Of a DNA stretch of 64,000 nucleotides, positions 38,574 to 50,592 are shown one piece after another. The notes under the pieces were generated by a model. It was given only the letters and a program-made list of their open reading frames with translations. It ran no database searches and had not been told where the DNA came from. The stretch lies in assembly GCF_003206135.1 (NCBI RefSeq), contig NZ_PZJT01000011.1, forward strand, positions 62,001 through 126,000, given 5' to 3'. The translations under genes were made by a program, and so were the position numbers. The stretch's first letter is position 1. The number at the start of each line of letters is the position of its first letter. The DNA is from Salinicola salarius (lineage in GTDB: Bacteria; Pseudomonadota; Gammaproteobacteria; Pseudomonadales; Halomonadaceae).

Positions 38574-39056
38574 TCAATGCTGGTGACCACCTTCGCCATG
38601 GACATGACCATGGGATACTTCTTCTTCTGTCGCTTCGCGAACTTCGGCGATCTCGACATCGAAGTTCAGCTTTTCACCGGCCAGCGGATGATTGCCATCG
38701 ACCGTCACGGTATCGCCTTCTACCTTGGTGACGGTGACCATCAGCGGGCCTTCCTGAGTCTGTGCCTGGAACTGCATGCCGGGCTCGACGTTATCGACAC
38801 CCTGAAAGGCATCGCGCGGAACTTCCTGAACCAGTGCCGGCTGGACTTCGCCATAACCTTCGCTCGGTGCGACGGCGACCTGAAGCTTATCACCGCTGCC
38901 GTGACCCTCGAGTTCCTTCTCGAGGCCCGGAATGATGTTGCCCGCACCGTGAAGATAGGTCAGCGGCTCACGACCTTCGGAACTGTCCAGCACCTCTCCC
39001 GCATCATTGGTCAGTGTGTAGTGGAACGCGACCACGGAGTTCTGGGCAATCTGCAT
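38574..39056 (-). CDS. FKBP-type peptidyl-prolyl isomerase, SlyD-like
   Basis: 160 residues from the ATG before QIAQNSVVAFHYTL, with AAGG 7 bases upstream; the frame extends 8 codons further to another Met. It catalyses cis-trans proline isomerisation and acts as a cytoplasmic chaperone. The FKBP half-domains VVAFHYTLTNDAGEVLDSS and LTYLHGAGNIIPGLEKEL flank the insert-in-flap domain (PSEGYGEV...VDGNHPLAGEKLNF). The short His-rich tail (HGHVHGEGGHQH) could bind nickel or other metals, as in SlyD, but is much shorter than in E. coli. Convergent with the NlpC/P60 gene. Confidence 0.92.
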   Translation of the reverse strand: MQIAQNSVVAFHYTLTNDAGEVLDSSEGREPLTYLHGAGNIIPGLEKELEGHGSGDKLQVAVAPSEGYGEVQPALVQEVPRDAFQGVDNVEPGMQFQAQTQEGPLMVTVTKVEGDTVTVDGNHPLAGEKLNFDVEIAEVREATEEEVSHGHVHGEGGHQH

Positions 39057-39260
39057 CTCGAAACCTTTGCGTTTGTGCATGTCTTTCCCATCCTAACGTG
39101 CCACGGCCTTTCTGTCAGGTCGCAATGACGTTGGATATTGGTCTAGCCGGCTCGATGCGGCCCTCGGACCGCCTCCATAGCAGTTGCGCCGTTTCATGGG
39201 TGTGGTTACCCTGATTCGAGGATAAACCACCGTGATCCTGCGGTTGAGGAGAAGTTCGTC

Positions 39261-39548
39261 ATGACCGTTTTCGTCGTTTGGCTCATTGCCTTCGCCGTTT
39301 TGCTTTTTCTATTGCTCAAGGCTTGGGATGGTGCGCTTGGAGGGGCGGTCAAGCGCCGGCTGCCGGCACAGCTACAGGGAGATCCCGCCCAGGATCGCTG
39401 GATGATGGCGATCGCCCTGGCCGTGCTTGGGGCAACCTTCATCGTGAATCCCGTCTCCATGCTGTTGACGCTGATCCTGCTGGCAATCGGTCTCTGGGTG
39501 GGCAAGCGCGTCGTCTGCTGGGGAATGCGTAAAGCCAGATTGCACTGA
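39261..39548 (+). CDS. Small two- or three-helix membrane protein, unknown function
   Basis: 95 residues with a strong GAGGAG site 8 bases upstream. Helix one, TVFVVWLIAFAVLLFLLLKAW, is followed by a short basic loop (KRRLPAQLQGDPAQDRW) and two closely spaced hydrophobic segments (MMAIALAVLGATFIV; VSMLLTLILLAIGLWVG), ending in a basic tail. I do not recognise the family. It diverges from slyD across about 200 bases and ends at a bidirectional terminator, so it is a single-gene unit. Confidence 0.7.
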   Translation: MTVFVVWLIAFAVLLFLLLKAWDGALGGAVKRRLPAQLQGDPAQDRWMMAIALAVLGATFIVNPVSMLLTLILLAIGLWVGKRVVCWGMRKARLH

Positions 39549-39587
39549 ATGGCCGCTGGCCTGTCATCCGGGCCAAGGTCATCATGT

Positions 39588-39620
39588 ACGACGGGCGATG
39601 CTTGAAGCATCGCCCGTCGT
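39588..39620. terminator. Bidirectional terminator between convergent genes
   Basis: A perfect 14-bp stem ACGACGGGCGATGC / GCATCGCCCGTCGT with a 5-base loop, then GCGTTTG. It lies between the small membrane protein gene and the convergent LpxR-like gene. Confidence 0.75.
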
Positions 39621-39674
39621 GCGTTTGAGATGTAGATGCTTGAGATGCGCTTGCGGTGACGAGCACCGACGACG

Positions 39675-40661
39675 TTACAGCCAGGTCGACAGCGTGATCG
39701 AGCCAAACTGATCGCCGCTGTCCTGTGTTTCGAACTCGTGGGTACGCCAGACGGAGCTGTAGGTCAGCTGCCAGCGATTCCAGGAGAGCGCCAGGCCGGC
39801 CTGAGCATCGCCGACCCAGGGGCGTCGGTCGACGGAGTGACTGTCCTCGAACGTATTGCCGTCGAGCAGCATGTTATAGGCCATGAACCGACCTTCGACA
39901 TTGGCAAAGACGTACCAGTTGAAGCCACTGTTGGCTTCGAAAAAGATCTGGCTGCCTTGGGCGGGTGCCACGGCCGGAACGCCGAAACTCTTGTTCAATC
40001 CTTGACCCAGGCGCAGCCCGAGCCCCGTTGCGGCATAGGTATAGAGATTGCCGGCCGCGAATCCGACCGAAGGGCCGTATTCGGCTTCCAGTGCGCCCAG
40101 TTGGCTTTGCTTCCACCAGGCGGTGTTGTAGGCCACGTTGACGAACGGCTCGTTATGAAGCTGATTGTGCCAGCCCTTGGGTTCATCGCTATTGATGAGA
40201 TGGTGGAAATTCTGCTGTACGGTATGGCCGCCGGAGCCTGGTCCGACGAGGCCGACATCGAAATACAAGCCGCTGGTGTGACGCCATCCGACGAGCTGTT
40301 CGTCATCGAACAGGGAAAGTCCGGCATATAGGACGCCAGCATAGGGGCGGTCGTCTTCGATCAAACGTCTCTCGTCGATATCTTCGGGAGTATAGATCTG
40401 TTGTCCGAAACGATAAGCGGCTCCATCGAGCGAGGCTGCGCTCCAGCCGGGCAGGGCCTCGGCAAGAGCGCGAGTCCAGTGATCCCGGTCGGGTTTGAAA
40501 GACCAGTCGATCTCCAGCCCGTTGGTATAGTGGCCGTCGTCACCACTGGCAAAAATATCGTTTTCCGATTTCAGTGTCAGGATGCCATCAGCCCAAACCG
40601 AGCCGGATATTCCAGCCAGGGCGATGGCAAAGCCGGTTCTTGTCCACGTGAGTCCCTTCAT
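39675..40661 (-). CDS. LpxR-type lipid A deacylase (DUF2219)
   Basis: 328 residues from the ATG before KGLTWTRTGFAIALAG, which begins a clean signal peptide ending SVWA; an upstream ATG adds 14 unrelated codons. The mature protein opens LTLKSENDIFASGDDGHYTNGLEIDW, containing the Asn-Asp pair and the HYTNG signature of LpxR, an outer-membrane beta-barrel that removes the 3'-linked acyl chains of lipid A. RPYAGVLYAG and KGWHNQLHNEP (with the candidate catalytic His) follow, and the C-terminal strand ends STWL with an aromatic residue near the end. It should remodel lipid A at the surface. Confidence 0.88.
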   Translation of the reverse strand: MKGLTWTRTGFAIALAGISGSVWADGILTLKSENDIFASGDDGHYTNGLEIDWSFKPDRDHWTRALAEALPGWSAASLDGAAYRFGQQIYTPEDIDERRLIEDDRPYAGVLYAGLSLFDDEQLVGWRHTSGLYFDVGLVGPGSGGHTVQQNFHHLINSDEPKGWHNQLHNEPFVNVAYNTAWWKQSQLGALEAEYGPSVGFAAGNLYTYAATGLGLRLGQGLNKSFGVPAVAPAQGSQIFFEANSGFNWYVFANVEGRFMAYNMLLDGNTFEDSHSVDRRPWVGDAQAGLALSWNRWQLTYSSVWRTHEFETQDSGDQFGSITLSTWL

Positions 40662-40754
40662 GAATCGTATTATTCCCTTGAACGAATGTGACCTACACAA
40701 CATACAACAGTGTAGGTAAAGCGTCGATAACCTTTGGAATTAATACTACGCTAA

Positions 40755-40781
40755 CGAAAACGGCGCCCCAAGGGCGCCGTT
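40755..40781 (-). terminator. Terminator of the glycine-zipper lipoprotein gene
   Basis: On the minus strand a perfect 10-bp stem AACGGCGCCC / GGGCGCCGTT with a 3-base loop continues into TTTTCGTT. It lies about 78 bases after the stop. Confidence 0.82.
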
Positions 40782-40858
40782 GACGTCTGCTATAGACGGC
40801 TTTCTACACCGGACACGCTTTTAGCCGTCCTGGTTGCCTGGATCCGTCGTTGCTTGGA

Positions 40859-41326
40859 TCAATAGGGGGCCACGCTCACGCTCGAGCCGCTGGCAACCAG
40901 CTTGACGCGCTGACCCACCTGCCAGTTGCGGTCGGCCTTCTGAACGACCACGACGTTCTGACCGCTGTCCTGACGAATTTCGAGCTCGTAACCGTCGACG
41001 CGGTCCGTCGCCTGCTGAATCTTGCTGCCGGCGACGGTCCCACCGATGGCGCCGGCGGCGGTCGCAATGGTACGCCCAGAGCCGCCACCGACCTGGTTGC
41101 CCAGCAGACCGCCGATCACGGCGCCGCCGAGGCTGCCGAGAACGCTTTCGCCGTTGCCGCCCTGGATCTGTACCGGACGAACCGACTGAATGGTGCCGTA
41201 GCTGACGGATTGTGCGGTACCCGCCTGATCGCCGCGGTAGACGTCACCTGAATACGTCGAGTTGTTGGTACAGCCAGCCAGGGCCAGCAGGCTCATGACC
41301 AGCGCGGGGGCGATGAGTCGTTTCAT
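40859..41326 (-). CDS. Glycine-zipper outer-membrane lipoprotein (SlyB/Pcp-like)
   Basis: 155 residues from the ATG before KRLIAPALVMSLLALAGC, with AAGGAG 7 bases upstream; a longer open frame of 15 codons is rejected. The signal peptide ends in the lipobox LAGC. A glycine-zipper 2TM segment (LGSLGGAVIGGLLGNQVGGGSG...AAGAIGGTVAG) is followed by a small beta domain (YELEIRQDSGQNVVVVQ...VGQRVKL). SlyB relatives stabilise the outer membrane and are induced by Mg2+ limitation or cell-envelope stress. Single-gene unit with its own terminator. Confidence 0.9.
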   Translation of the reverse strand: MKRLIAPALVMSLLALAGCTNNSTYSGDVYRGDQAGTAQSVSYGTIQSVRPVQIQGGNGESVLGSLGGAVIGGLLGNQVGGGSGRTIATAAGAIGGTVAGSKIQQATDRVDGYELEIRQDSGQNVVVVQKADRNWQVGQRVKLVASGSSVSVAPY

Positions 41327-41488
41327 ATCGATTCTCCTTAACATCCAGATTTGGCTTCGTGCCGGGTACACTGAATCAATACATTAAAACAGTGTTCTAA
41401 AATGCGTCCAGTACAGAATGTCTTCCACGACACTACGTCTCTCTACTCGGAGTGTAGGCATCGCTGCCACTGCCCCCGATGATCCTGA

Positions 41489-42667
41489 TCACTGATCATC
41501 TTCCTCGGGTACGCTCAAGCTACCGCTATCGACGAGAGCGGCGAGCAGGGATTCGCTATCCGGAAACTCGAGTACCTTCGCGTCGAGGCGAGGGTTAGCC
41601 GACAGATACTGCGCCAGCTCGAGATCGCAGACGATGGCGTCTCCATCGGCGAACAGCGTGGCCCGGGCGTCATCCAGCCGGCGCCAGGCAAAGCGCGAGC
41701 CGAGGCTGTGGGTCAACTCGCTGCCGCTCTCCAGGGCGGCTCGAAGATCGTTCGGATCGCTTGGGGACTCGGGCGGGACCAACTGATCCAGGTACTTGGG
41801 CTGGGTCATGGCGCGACCGAACCATTGCGCCATCTGTTCCGGCCTGTCGATGGCATCCAGCAGCAAGGCGCGGACACGGGCGATCGCCTGATCGTCCAGT
41901 TCGCCGATGGCGGCCGGCGGCTGCAGATCGGAATCGCCATAGCGCCGACTGTCGCCGAGTTGCTCGCCGATATAGTCGGCAAACGAGGTCACGACCTCAT
42001 CGCTGGAGGGCGCCCGGAAGCCGATCGAGAAGGTCAGGCAGTCGTCGGCGTCGCTGATGCCATGATGAGCGACGCCGGGGGGCAGATAGAGCATGTCGCC
42101 CGGCTCCAGCACCCAGTCCTGGTCGGCTTCGACGGTGAAGTCTTCCAGAATCCGCAGATCGATACCGGGAATCAGCCTGGCGTCGTTACCGGGCGTGCCG
42201 CCCAGTTGCCAGCGACGCCGGCCGCTGGCCTGCAGCAGGAAGACATCGTACTGATCGACGTGCGCGCCCACGCTGCCGCCAGGCGGGGCGTAGCTGACCA
42301 TGATGTCGTCGAGGCGCCAGCGCGGTATGAAGTCGAACGCTTCCAGCAGCTCGGCGACTTCGGGCATATAGTGATCGACAGCCTGCACCAGCAGCGACCA
42401 GCCGCTGACCGGCAGGCGCGAGAAAGTCTCCTCGTCGAACGGGCCATGGCTGACCTGCCACGCCTTGTCGGGGCCATGCTCCTCGACCAGCCTGGCTTCG
42501 ATGCCTTCCTCGCAGGCCAGGCCCGCCAGATCGTCCGGCTCCAGTGGCGAGACGAAGCCGGGCAGTGCGCCGCGGATCAGCAGCGGCGATTTCTGCCAGT
42601 GCTGGCTGAGAAACTGGGCGGGCGTGAGGCCGCCGAGCAGGGTGCGGGGCGAGTTGGCCGACGTCAT
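41489..42667 (-). CDS. roxA: Ribosomal protein uL16 3-hydroxylase (RoxA/YcfD, JmjC-type)
   Basis: 392 residues (373 in E. coli). A cytoplasmic Fe(II)/2-oxoglutarate oxygenase that hydroxylates an arginine of ribosomal protein uL16. The cupin core shows the iron triad H136 and D138 in GAHVDQYDVF and a distal His near 201 in LPPGVAHHGISD. RWRLDDIMVSYAPPGGSVG precedes it. The C-terminal winged-helix region is present. It starts 30 bases after the purB stop, so it is probably transcribed with purB. It lies close to purB in enterobacteria too. Confidence 0.93.
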   Translation of the reverse strand: MTSANSPRTLLGGLTPAQFLSQHWQKSPLLIRGALPGFVSPLEPDDLAGLACEEGIEARLVEEHGPDKAWQVSHGPFDEETFSRLPVSGWSLLVQAVDHYMPEVAELLEAFDFIPRWRLDDIMVSYAPPGGSVGAHVDQYDVFLLQASGRRRWQLGGTPGNDARLIPGIDLRILEDFTVEADQDWVLEPGDMLYLPPGVAHHGISDADDCLTFSIGFRAPSSDEVVTSFADYIGEQLGDSRRYGDSDLQPPAAIGELDDQAIARVRALLLDAIDRPEQMAQWFGRAMTQPKYLDQLVPPESPSDPNDLRAALESGSELTHSLGSRFAWRRLDDARATLFADGDAIVCDLELAQYLSANPRLDAKVLEFPDSESLLAALVDSGSLSVPEEDDQ

Positions 42668-42697
42668 ATCGATCTCCAGTTGGGTATCGTTGAGGGC

Positions 42698-44770
<2,073 letters not shown>

Positions 44771-44774
<4 letters not shown>

Positions 44775-46012
44775 GCCGAACGCTGGCTCCCCGTCGTTGC
44801 GGTAAGGTTGGTGTCGGGCCGCGCTGCGCCGGTCAATTCGGCGACGGCCGCCGTATCGGCGGTCTCGGTGGCGCGGATGACAGCGCCACCGAGACACACG
44901 TCGCCATCGTAGAGCACCAGCGATTGGCCGGGCGTGACCGCCCGCTGAGGCTCATCGAAGCGAACCTCGATCTCGCCATCGGCCAGCAGTGTCACCTCGC
45001 AGGCGACGTCCTGCTGGCGATAGCGGGTCTTTGCACTGAGACGCGACTTCGCCGGCGGTTCGCCCGCCACCCAGGCTGCCGGTTCGCAGTACACGACATC
45101 GCTGTAAAGCAGCGGATGTTCGCCCTGGACGACGATCAGGACGTTGCGCTCGAGATCCTTGGCGGCGACGAACCACGGTTCTTCACTGTGATCCTTGAGA
45201 CCGCCGATACCCAGGCCGCGTCGCTGCCCCAGGGTGTAATACATCAGCCCCATGTGCTCGCCGACCAGATCGCCTTCCGGCGTCTCGATGCGGCCGGGCT
45301 GGGCGGGCAGGTACTGCTTGAGGAAGTCGCTGAAGCGGCGTTCACCAATGAAGCAGATGCCGGTGGAATCCTTCTTGCGCGCCGTGGCCAGGCCGTGACG
45401 TTCGGCCAGCGCCCTGACCTCGGGCTTTTCCAGTTCGCCTACGGGGAACAGCGTGCGCGCGATGGCATCGCCGGGAACGGCATGCAGGAAATAGCTCTGG
45501 TCCTTATTGCCATCGAGACCCTTGAGCAGTTGCGCCCGGCCATCGGCATCGTCGGCACCTCGGCGAACGTAGTGGCCGGTGGCGATCAGATCCGCGCCGA
45601 GCATCTCGGCGTAGTCGAGGAAGACCTTGAACTTGATTTCACGGTTGCAAAGGATATCCGGATTCGGCGTTCGGCCTGCCTGATACTCCGCCAGGAAGTG
45701 CTCGAAGACGTTATCCCAGTATTCGGCGGCGAAATTGGCCGTGTGCAGCTTGATGCCTAGCGTATCGCTGACCGCCTGGGCATCGGCCAGATCCGCCATC
45801 GCCGTACAGTACTCGGTGCCGTCGTCCTCGTCCCAGTTCTTCATGAACAGGCCTTCGACGTGATAGCCCTGCTGGATCAGCAGCAACGCAGTCACGGAGG
45901 AATCGACGCCCCCCGACATGCCGACGATGACCTTCTTGGCCTTCTTTTGGAGCGGCAAGTCGCCTGCGTTGGGTGAGCGCACGCTATCGCTGGGCAAGCT
46001 GTCAGTGGTCAT
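44771..46012 (-). CDS. mnmA: tRNA-specific 2-thiouridylase MnmA
   Basis: 413 residues. It installs the 2-thio group on U34 of Lys, Glu and Gln tRNAs using sulfur relayed from TusE. The PP-loop ATP site is [10 protein letters not shown] (about 31-40). The catalytic cysteines are C122 (in [10 protein letters not shown]) and C220 (in [11 protein letters not shown]). [20 protein letters not shown] and [13 protein letters not shown] are family motifs. An N-terminal extension of ~22 residues before the core is longer than in E. coli; a Met just before the core is absent, so the first ATG is kept. Coupled to hflD by an ATGA overlap. Confidence 0.97.
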
Positions 46013-46192
46013 GGCGATTCCCGAGGACAGGTGAAGGCGGGCGATGACATCGGATGCGTCGGCGGCTGGGCGCGACGACGAAACGGGCGCCGCCCTGAAT
46101 AAATGACCCGGGATTATAGCCGAAAGCGGGTCTGGGCATCGAGCCTGACAGTATTCCCGCCACGCGAGCGGCCCTCGACCGCGGGACCGGTC

Positions 46193-46642
46193 TCAGCGCT
46201 CGCGAATGAGATCGAGCGGGTAGCGGCGGCCGTCACGCGCGTCACGCAATCGCTGCATCACCACCGGGCTGCGCAGGCGGCGGCTGCGATCGAGATCGTC
46301 GATTTCGTCGTAGGTCAGCCAGTGAGCGCCGATGATCCCCTTGTCTAGCGGATTGCCCAGATGCGCCAGCGGCAGGCTGATGAAGGCGTGGCTATGGAAC
46401 GTGAGGCCATCCGAAGTCTGGTGAACGTAGAGTCCCAGGTAATCGGTGATGGCGATCTGCCAGGCGGACTCTTCGCGAACTTCGCGTTCGGCCGCGGCGA
46501 TCAGGCGCTCGCCGCGCTCCAGATGACCGGCAGGCTGGTTGAACAGACTGAACGGCCCGCCGCGATCCTCTTCCACCATCAGGTAACGACCGGCCCGTTC
46601 CACGATCACGGCAACGGTCACGCGGGGTGTCCAGCGATTCAT
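46193..46642 (-). CDS. nudJ: Nudix hydrolase NudJ-like
   Basis: 149 residues. The Nudix box is complete: GHLERGERLIAAAEREVREE followed by SAWQI, with the metal-binding glutamates. The sequence RVTVAVIVERAGRYLMVEE and FNQPAGHLE match the NudJ (phosphatase/HMP-PP hydrolase) branch. In E. coli NudJ hydrolyses nucleoside tri- and diphosphates and thiamin precursor pyrophosphates. It precedes mnmA by 180 bases and follows rluE, the E. coli gene order, which supports the symbol. Confidence 0.9.
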   Translation of the reverse strand: MNRWTPRVTVAVIVERAGRYLMVEEDRGGPFSLFNQPAGHLERGERLIAAAEREVREESAWQIAITDYLGLYVHQTSDGLTFHSHAFISLPLAHLGNPLDKGIIGAHWLTYDEIDDLDRSRRLRSPVVMQRLRDARDGRRYPLDLIRER

Positions 46643-46785
46643 TTCTTCATTCTCCCAACTCGGTGCGCGGCCCTCGACACCGGGCCACGGGGTTCAGCCG
46701 ATCATACCCGGTCTGGGGCAATTCGAAAGCCCGCGGTCGGAAGAAGGGCTGCGCCGCGAGGGCCGGAACGGGAACGGTATGGCGG

Positions 46786-47391
46786 TCATCGAGTGCGCCG
46801 TGGCTTCGATCGTGGGTTCCGGTCCTGTCGCGGTGAGCGCTTGCGGGGGGTGTTCACGGTCTCGCTGCGCCAGCCTCCGGGCTGCAGATCGCCCAGTCGC
46901 CATGGACCGATGGCGGCGCGAATCAGGCGTAGCGTCGGGTGGCCGACATGCGCCGTCATGCGACGTACCTGTCGATTGCGCCCTTCGCGCAGCTCGATTT
47001 CCAGCCAGGTCGTGGGGATGGACTCCCGATAGCGAACCGGCGGGACCCGTGGAGCGGGCTCTGGCCGGGTCAATCGTCGAACCCTGGTGGGCCGGGTCGG
47101 GCCGTCTTTCAGCGTGACGCCCTGTCGTAACGCCTCGAGCGCAGCGTCGTCAGGCGTTCCCTCGACCTGCACCCAGTACTGCTTCGGTAATTTGTGACGG
47201 GGGTCGCTGATATGGTGGATCAGGGCGCCATCGTCGGTCAGCAGCAGCAGGCCTTCGGAGTCGTAATCGAGGCGTCCGGCTGGATAGACGTCGGGAACCT
47301 GCAGATAGTCGGCCAGGGTGGATCGCCCTTGATCATCGGTAAACTGACAGAGCACATGATAGGGCTTGTGCAATAGATAGATTCGACTCAT
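46786..47391 (-). CDS. rluE: 23S rRNA pseudouridine synthase RluE-like
   Basis: 201 residues from the ATG before [16 protein letters not shown]; an earlier Met at 47496 would add 35 residues, and the ribosome site (GAGGAG, 15 bases away) does not decide. RluE-type enzymes of the RsuA family isomerise a single uridine in helix 90 of 23S rRNA. The catalytic motif [20 protein letters not shown] has the conserved GRLD aspartate. [13 protein letters not shown] and [26 protein letters not shown] complete the domain. No S4 domain, as in E. coli RluE. A very basic C-terminal tail ([14 protein letters not shown]) may help RNA binding. Divergent from clpS. Confidence 0.9.
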   Translation of the reverse strand: MSRIYLLHKPYHVLCQFTDDQGRSTLADYLQVPDVYPAGRLDYDSEGLLLLTDDGALIHHISDPRHKLPKQYWVQVEGTPDDAALEALRQGVTLKDGPTRPTRVRRLTRPEPAPRVPPVRYRESIPTTWLEIELREGRNRQVRRMTAHVGHPTLRLIRAAIGPWRLGDLQPGGWRSETVNTPRKRSPRQDRNPRSKPRRTR

Positions 47392-47567
47392 GCCGGGTCG
47401 CCAACGCTCCTCTTGAATAGCCGCGACGGTGATATCGCGGCCACGATGCCATGGCGGTAGCGGCCTGTCGCGACTATTTTCAGTGAAGGCTTGCATACGG
47501 GCTCTATCGGCCGCATCTTCAGGGAACCTCGGGCCTTCGATGGTATCCAATACCTGACCCAGTCCCA

Positions 47568-47603
47568 ACTTGATGTACCCGACCCACTTGATGTACCCGA
47601 GCC
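47568..47603. repeat. 18-bp imperfect tandem duplication
   Basis: ACTTGATGTACCCGACCC and ACTTGATGTACCCGAGCC are adjacent and differ at one base. They lie in the rluE-clpS intergenic region where both promoters should be. Confidence 0.85.
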
Positions 47604-47697
47604 GATGCATCCAGGGACTCATCCAGATCGTGCCAACAACCGTATGTCAGAGATCGTAGATAGAGTGTCGTTGTACCTTTCCAGGGAGCCGGCGCGC

Positions 47698-48033
47698 ATG
47701 GGTATGACACGCCCTCCCGACCCTGATCACGAAGAGCAGGGCGATGTCGCCGAGCAGGTGTCCGACCCGCAACTGGCGCCGCCGCCGATGTACAAGGTCG
47801 TGCTGTACAACGATGACTACACGCCGATGGAGTTCGTCGTCGAGGTGCTGCAGCGGTTCTTCGCCATGGATAGCGAGAAGGCGGTTCAGATCATGCTGGC
47901 CGTCCATACCCAGGGAAAGGCGACCTGCGGCATCTTTACCCGCGATATCGCGGAGAGCAAATGCCATCAGGTCAATGAATATGCAAGAGAGTGCGAGCAT
48001 CCTCTCATGTGTGACGTGGATGCCGCAGAGTAG
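47698..48033 (+). CDS. clpS: ATP-dependent Clp protease adaptor ClpS
   Basis: 111 residues from the ATG with AGGGAG 9 bases upstream; other in-frame Met codons lie upstream at 47644 and downstream at 47704. ClpS recognises N-degrons (Leu, Phe, Trp, Tyr) and delivers them to ClpA. The core [20 protein letters not shown] holds the N-degron pocket motif [28 protein letters not shown] and [13 protein letters not shown] match the ClpA-contact face. The N-terminal ~30 residues are a flexible Glu/Asp/Pro-rich arm. It lies 112 bases before clpA. Confidence 0.95.
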   Translation: MGMTRPPDPDHEEQGDVAEQVSDPQLAPPPMYKVVLYNDDYTPMEFVVEVLQRFFAMDSEKAVQIMLAVHTQGKATCGIFTRDIAESKCHQVNEYARECEHPLMCDVDAAE

Positions 48034-48145
48034 GACGCGGACACACATCGTCGACGCTTTTGTCTTCGAAGACTTGCGAAACCGCTGTTTGTGCCCGATT
48101 GTGAAAGTGCCGACCGACGCCCTCAGTGGCTAAAAGGGGACTGCC

Positions 48146-50410
48146 ATGTTGAGTAAAGAACTTGAACTCACCCTGAACACGGCCTTCACCGTGGCGCGCT
48201 CCAAGCGACACGAGTTTATGACCGTGGAGCACCTGCTGCTGGCGCTTCTCGATAATGCCTCGGCAGCCGATGTGCTGAATGCCTGTGGGGCGAATCTGGA
48301 AAAGCTTCGTGCCGATCTGCAGGATTTCATCAATTCCACGACGCCGCTGATTCCCGAAGAGCAGGACGATCGGGAAACGCAGCCGACGCTGGGCTTTCAG
48401 CGCGTGCTTCAGCGTGCCGTTTTCCACGTCCAGTCTTCCGGCAAGAGCGAGGTGACCGGCGCCAATGTGCTGGTGGCGATCTTCTCCGAGCAGGAGAGTC
48501 AGGCCGTCTATTTCCTCAAGCAGCAGAGCGTGGCCCGGGTCGATGCGGTGAACTACATCGCCCACGGCATTTCCAAGGTGGCCGGTCATGGCCAGGCCCA
48601 GCAGCCTTCCCAGGAGTCCGAGGAGGGCGAAGAGGCGGCCACCGAGAACGGCCAGAGCCCGCTGAGCAACTACGCCACCAACCTCAACGATCAGGCCCGT
48701 CTGGGCAAGATCGATCCGTTGATCGGACGTGACCACGAACTCGAGCGTGTGGTGCAGATCCTGGCACGCCGACGCAAGAACAACCCGCTGCTGGTGGGTG
48801 AAGCGGGTGTCGGCAAGACCGCCATCGCCGAGGGGCTGGCCAAGCGTATCGTCGAGGAGGACGTGCCGGACGTTATTGCGGATGCGGTGGTCTATTCGCT
48901 CGACATGGGCGCATTGCTGGCCGGCACCAAGTATCGGGGCGACTTCGAGAAGCGCCTGAAAGGGCTGTTGGCCGAGCTTCGCAAGCAGGACAACTCGATC
49001 CTGTTCATCGACGAGATCCATACGGTGATCGGCGCGGGCGCCGCTTCCGGCGGGGTCATGGATGCGTCCAACCTGCTCAAGCCGCTGCTCTCTTCCGGTG
49101 AGCTGCGCTGCATCGGTTCGACCACGTTCCAGGAATTCCGCGGCATCTTCGAGAAGGATCGGGCACTGGCGCGTCGTTTCCAGAAGGTAGACGTGCCGGA
49201 ACCGACCGTCGAGGACACCATCCGCATCCTCAAGGGGCTGCGCGGCCGCTTCGAAGAACATCATCAGTTGAAGTACACCGACGGTGCGCTGGAAAGTGCC
49301 GCGCGGCTGGCTGACCGGTATATCAACGATCGTCATCTCCCCGACAAGGCGATCGACGTCATCGACGAAGCCGGCGCGCATCAGCGTCTGCTGCCGCCGG
49401 AGGCGCGGATTGCCACGATCGATGTCGATCAGGTCGAGGCCGTGGTGGCTTCCATCGCGCGGATTCCGCCCAAGAGCGTGTCCAGCTCGGATCGCAAGCT
49501 GCTCTCCAACCTGGAGCGCGATCTGAAGATGCTGGTCTTCGGCCAGGATGAGGCGATCACCAGCCTGTCCGCCGCGATCAAGCTGTCCCGTGCCGGACTC
49601 AAGTCGCCGGACAAACCGGTGGGCAGTTTCCTGTTCGCCGGGCCGACCGGCGTCGGCAAGACCGAAGTGGCACGGCAGCTGTCCCATCTGATGGGCATCG
49701 AGCTGGTTCGCTTCGACATGTCGGAGTACATGGAGCGTCACACGGTATCGCGCCTGATCGGCGCCCCGCCGGGATACGTGGGCTACGATCAGGGCGGTCT
49801 GTTGACCGAGGCGATCAACAAGCAGCCGCATTGCGTGCTGTTGCTCGACGAGATCGAGAAGGCGCACCCCGAGGTCTTCAATCTGCTGCTGCAGGTCATG
49901 GACCACGGTCGCCTGACCGACAACAACGGCCGCGAGGCGGACTTCCGCCATGTGATCATCATCATGACGTCCAACGCCGGAGCCGAGCAGATCTCGCGTC
50001 GTTCGATCGGGTTCCAGACGCAGGATCACTCTACCGATGGCATGGAAGTGATTCGCCGAACGTTTACGCCGGAGTTCCGTAACCGTCTCGATGGGATCAT
50101 TCAGTTCCACGGCCTCGAGCCTTCCATCGTCCGCAACGTGGTCGACAAGTTCCTGGTCGAACTGCAGGCCCAACTGGACGAGAAGCGCGTGCAACTCGAC
50201 GTCGACGAAGACGCTCGTGTCTGGCTTGCCCAGAAGGGTTACGATCCGGAGATGGGGGCGCGGCCGATGGCGCGCGTCATTCAGGAAAAGCTCAAGAAGC
50301 CATTGGCAGAGATGATCCTGTTCGGCGATCTGGCCGACAACGGCGGCATCGTGCACGTGCGGGTCGAAAACGACGAGCTGCAGCTGGAGACCGAGGCCGA
50401 AGTCGCCTGA
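48146..50410 (+). CDS. clpA: ATP-dependent Clp protease ATP-binding subunit ClpA
   Basis: 754 residues. A hexameric AAA+ unfoldase that feeds ClpP. N-domain (about 1-145; [31 protein letters not shown]), then an acidic linker ([14 protein letters not shown]), AAA domain 1 (Walker [14 protein letters not shown]; Walker [15 protein letters not shown]) and AAA domain 2 (Walker [31 protein letters not shown]; substrate loop [17 protein letters not shown]). No ClpB-type coiled coil, so it is ClpA and not a disaggregase. Preceded by AAGGGGA and followed by a strong terminator. clpP is not in the window. Confidence 0.98.
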   Translation: MLSKELELTLNTAFTVARSKRHEFMTVEHLLLALLDNASAADVLNACGANLEKLRADLQDFINSTTPLIPEEQDDRETQPTLGFQRVLQRAVFHVQSSGKSEVTGANVLVAIFSEQESQAVYFLKQQSVARVDAVNYIAHGISKVAGHGQAQQPSQESEEGEEAATENGQSPLSNYATNLNDQARLGKIDPLIGRDHELERVVQILARRRKNNPLLVGEAGVGKTAIAEGLAKRIVEEDVPDVIADAVVYSLDMGALLAGTKYRGDFEKRLKGLLAELRKQDNSILFIDEIHTVIGAGAASGGVMDASNLLKPLLSSGELRCIGSTTFQEFRGIFEKDRALARRFQKVDVPEPTVEDTIRILKGLRGRFEEHHQLKYTDGALESAARLADRYINDRHLPDKAIDVIDEAGAHQRLLPPEARIATIDVDQVEAVVASIARIPPKSVSSSDRKLLSNLERDLKMLVFGQDEAITSLSAAIKLSRAGLKSPDKPVGSFLFAGPTGVGKTEVARQLSHLMGIELVRFDMSEYMERHTVSRLIGAPPGYVGYDQGGLLTEAINKQPHCVLLLDEIEKAHPEVFNLLLQVMDHGRLTDNNGREADFRHVIIIMTSNAGAEQISRRSIGFQTQDHSTDGMEVIRRTFTPEFRNRLDGIIQFHGLEPSIVRNVVDKFLVELQAQLDEKRVQLDVDEDARVWLAQKGYDPEMGARPMARVIQEKLKKPLAEMILFGDLADNGGIVHVRVENDELQLETEAEVA

Positions 50411-50441
50411 CGGCGCAACGTCTCGATCCCGCGGAAACGAT

Positions 50442-50476
50442 AACGCCTCGCCATGGCAACATGGCGAGGCGTTTTT
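50442..50476 (+). terminator. clpA terminator
   Basis: A perfect 14-bp stem AACGCCTCGCCATG / CATGGCGAGGCGTT with a GCAA tetraloop runs into TTTTT. It is 31 bases past the clpA stop and also faces the convergent infA. Confidence 0.9.
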
Positions 50477-50592
50477 CGATTCGTGTCATCTCATCTCACC
50501 CGTCTGACGCAAGACTACGATGTCAGATGTTTTTTCAGGATGACGGGCAAGGCCGCCAAAGCAGGGCGGGAAGCGCGAGATGGGCTCGCGAA

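Noticed and set aside
48005..50356. 783-codon minus frame opposite clpA
   Set aside because: Exact antisense of clpA with no ribosome site and His/Gln/Asp-rich composition.
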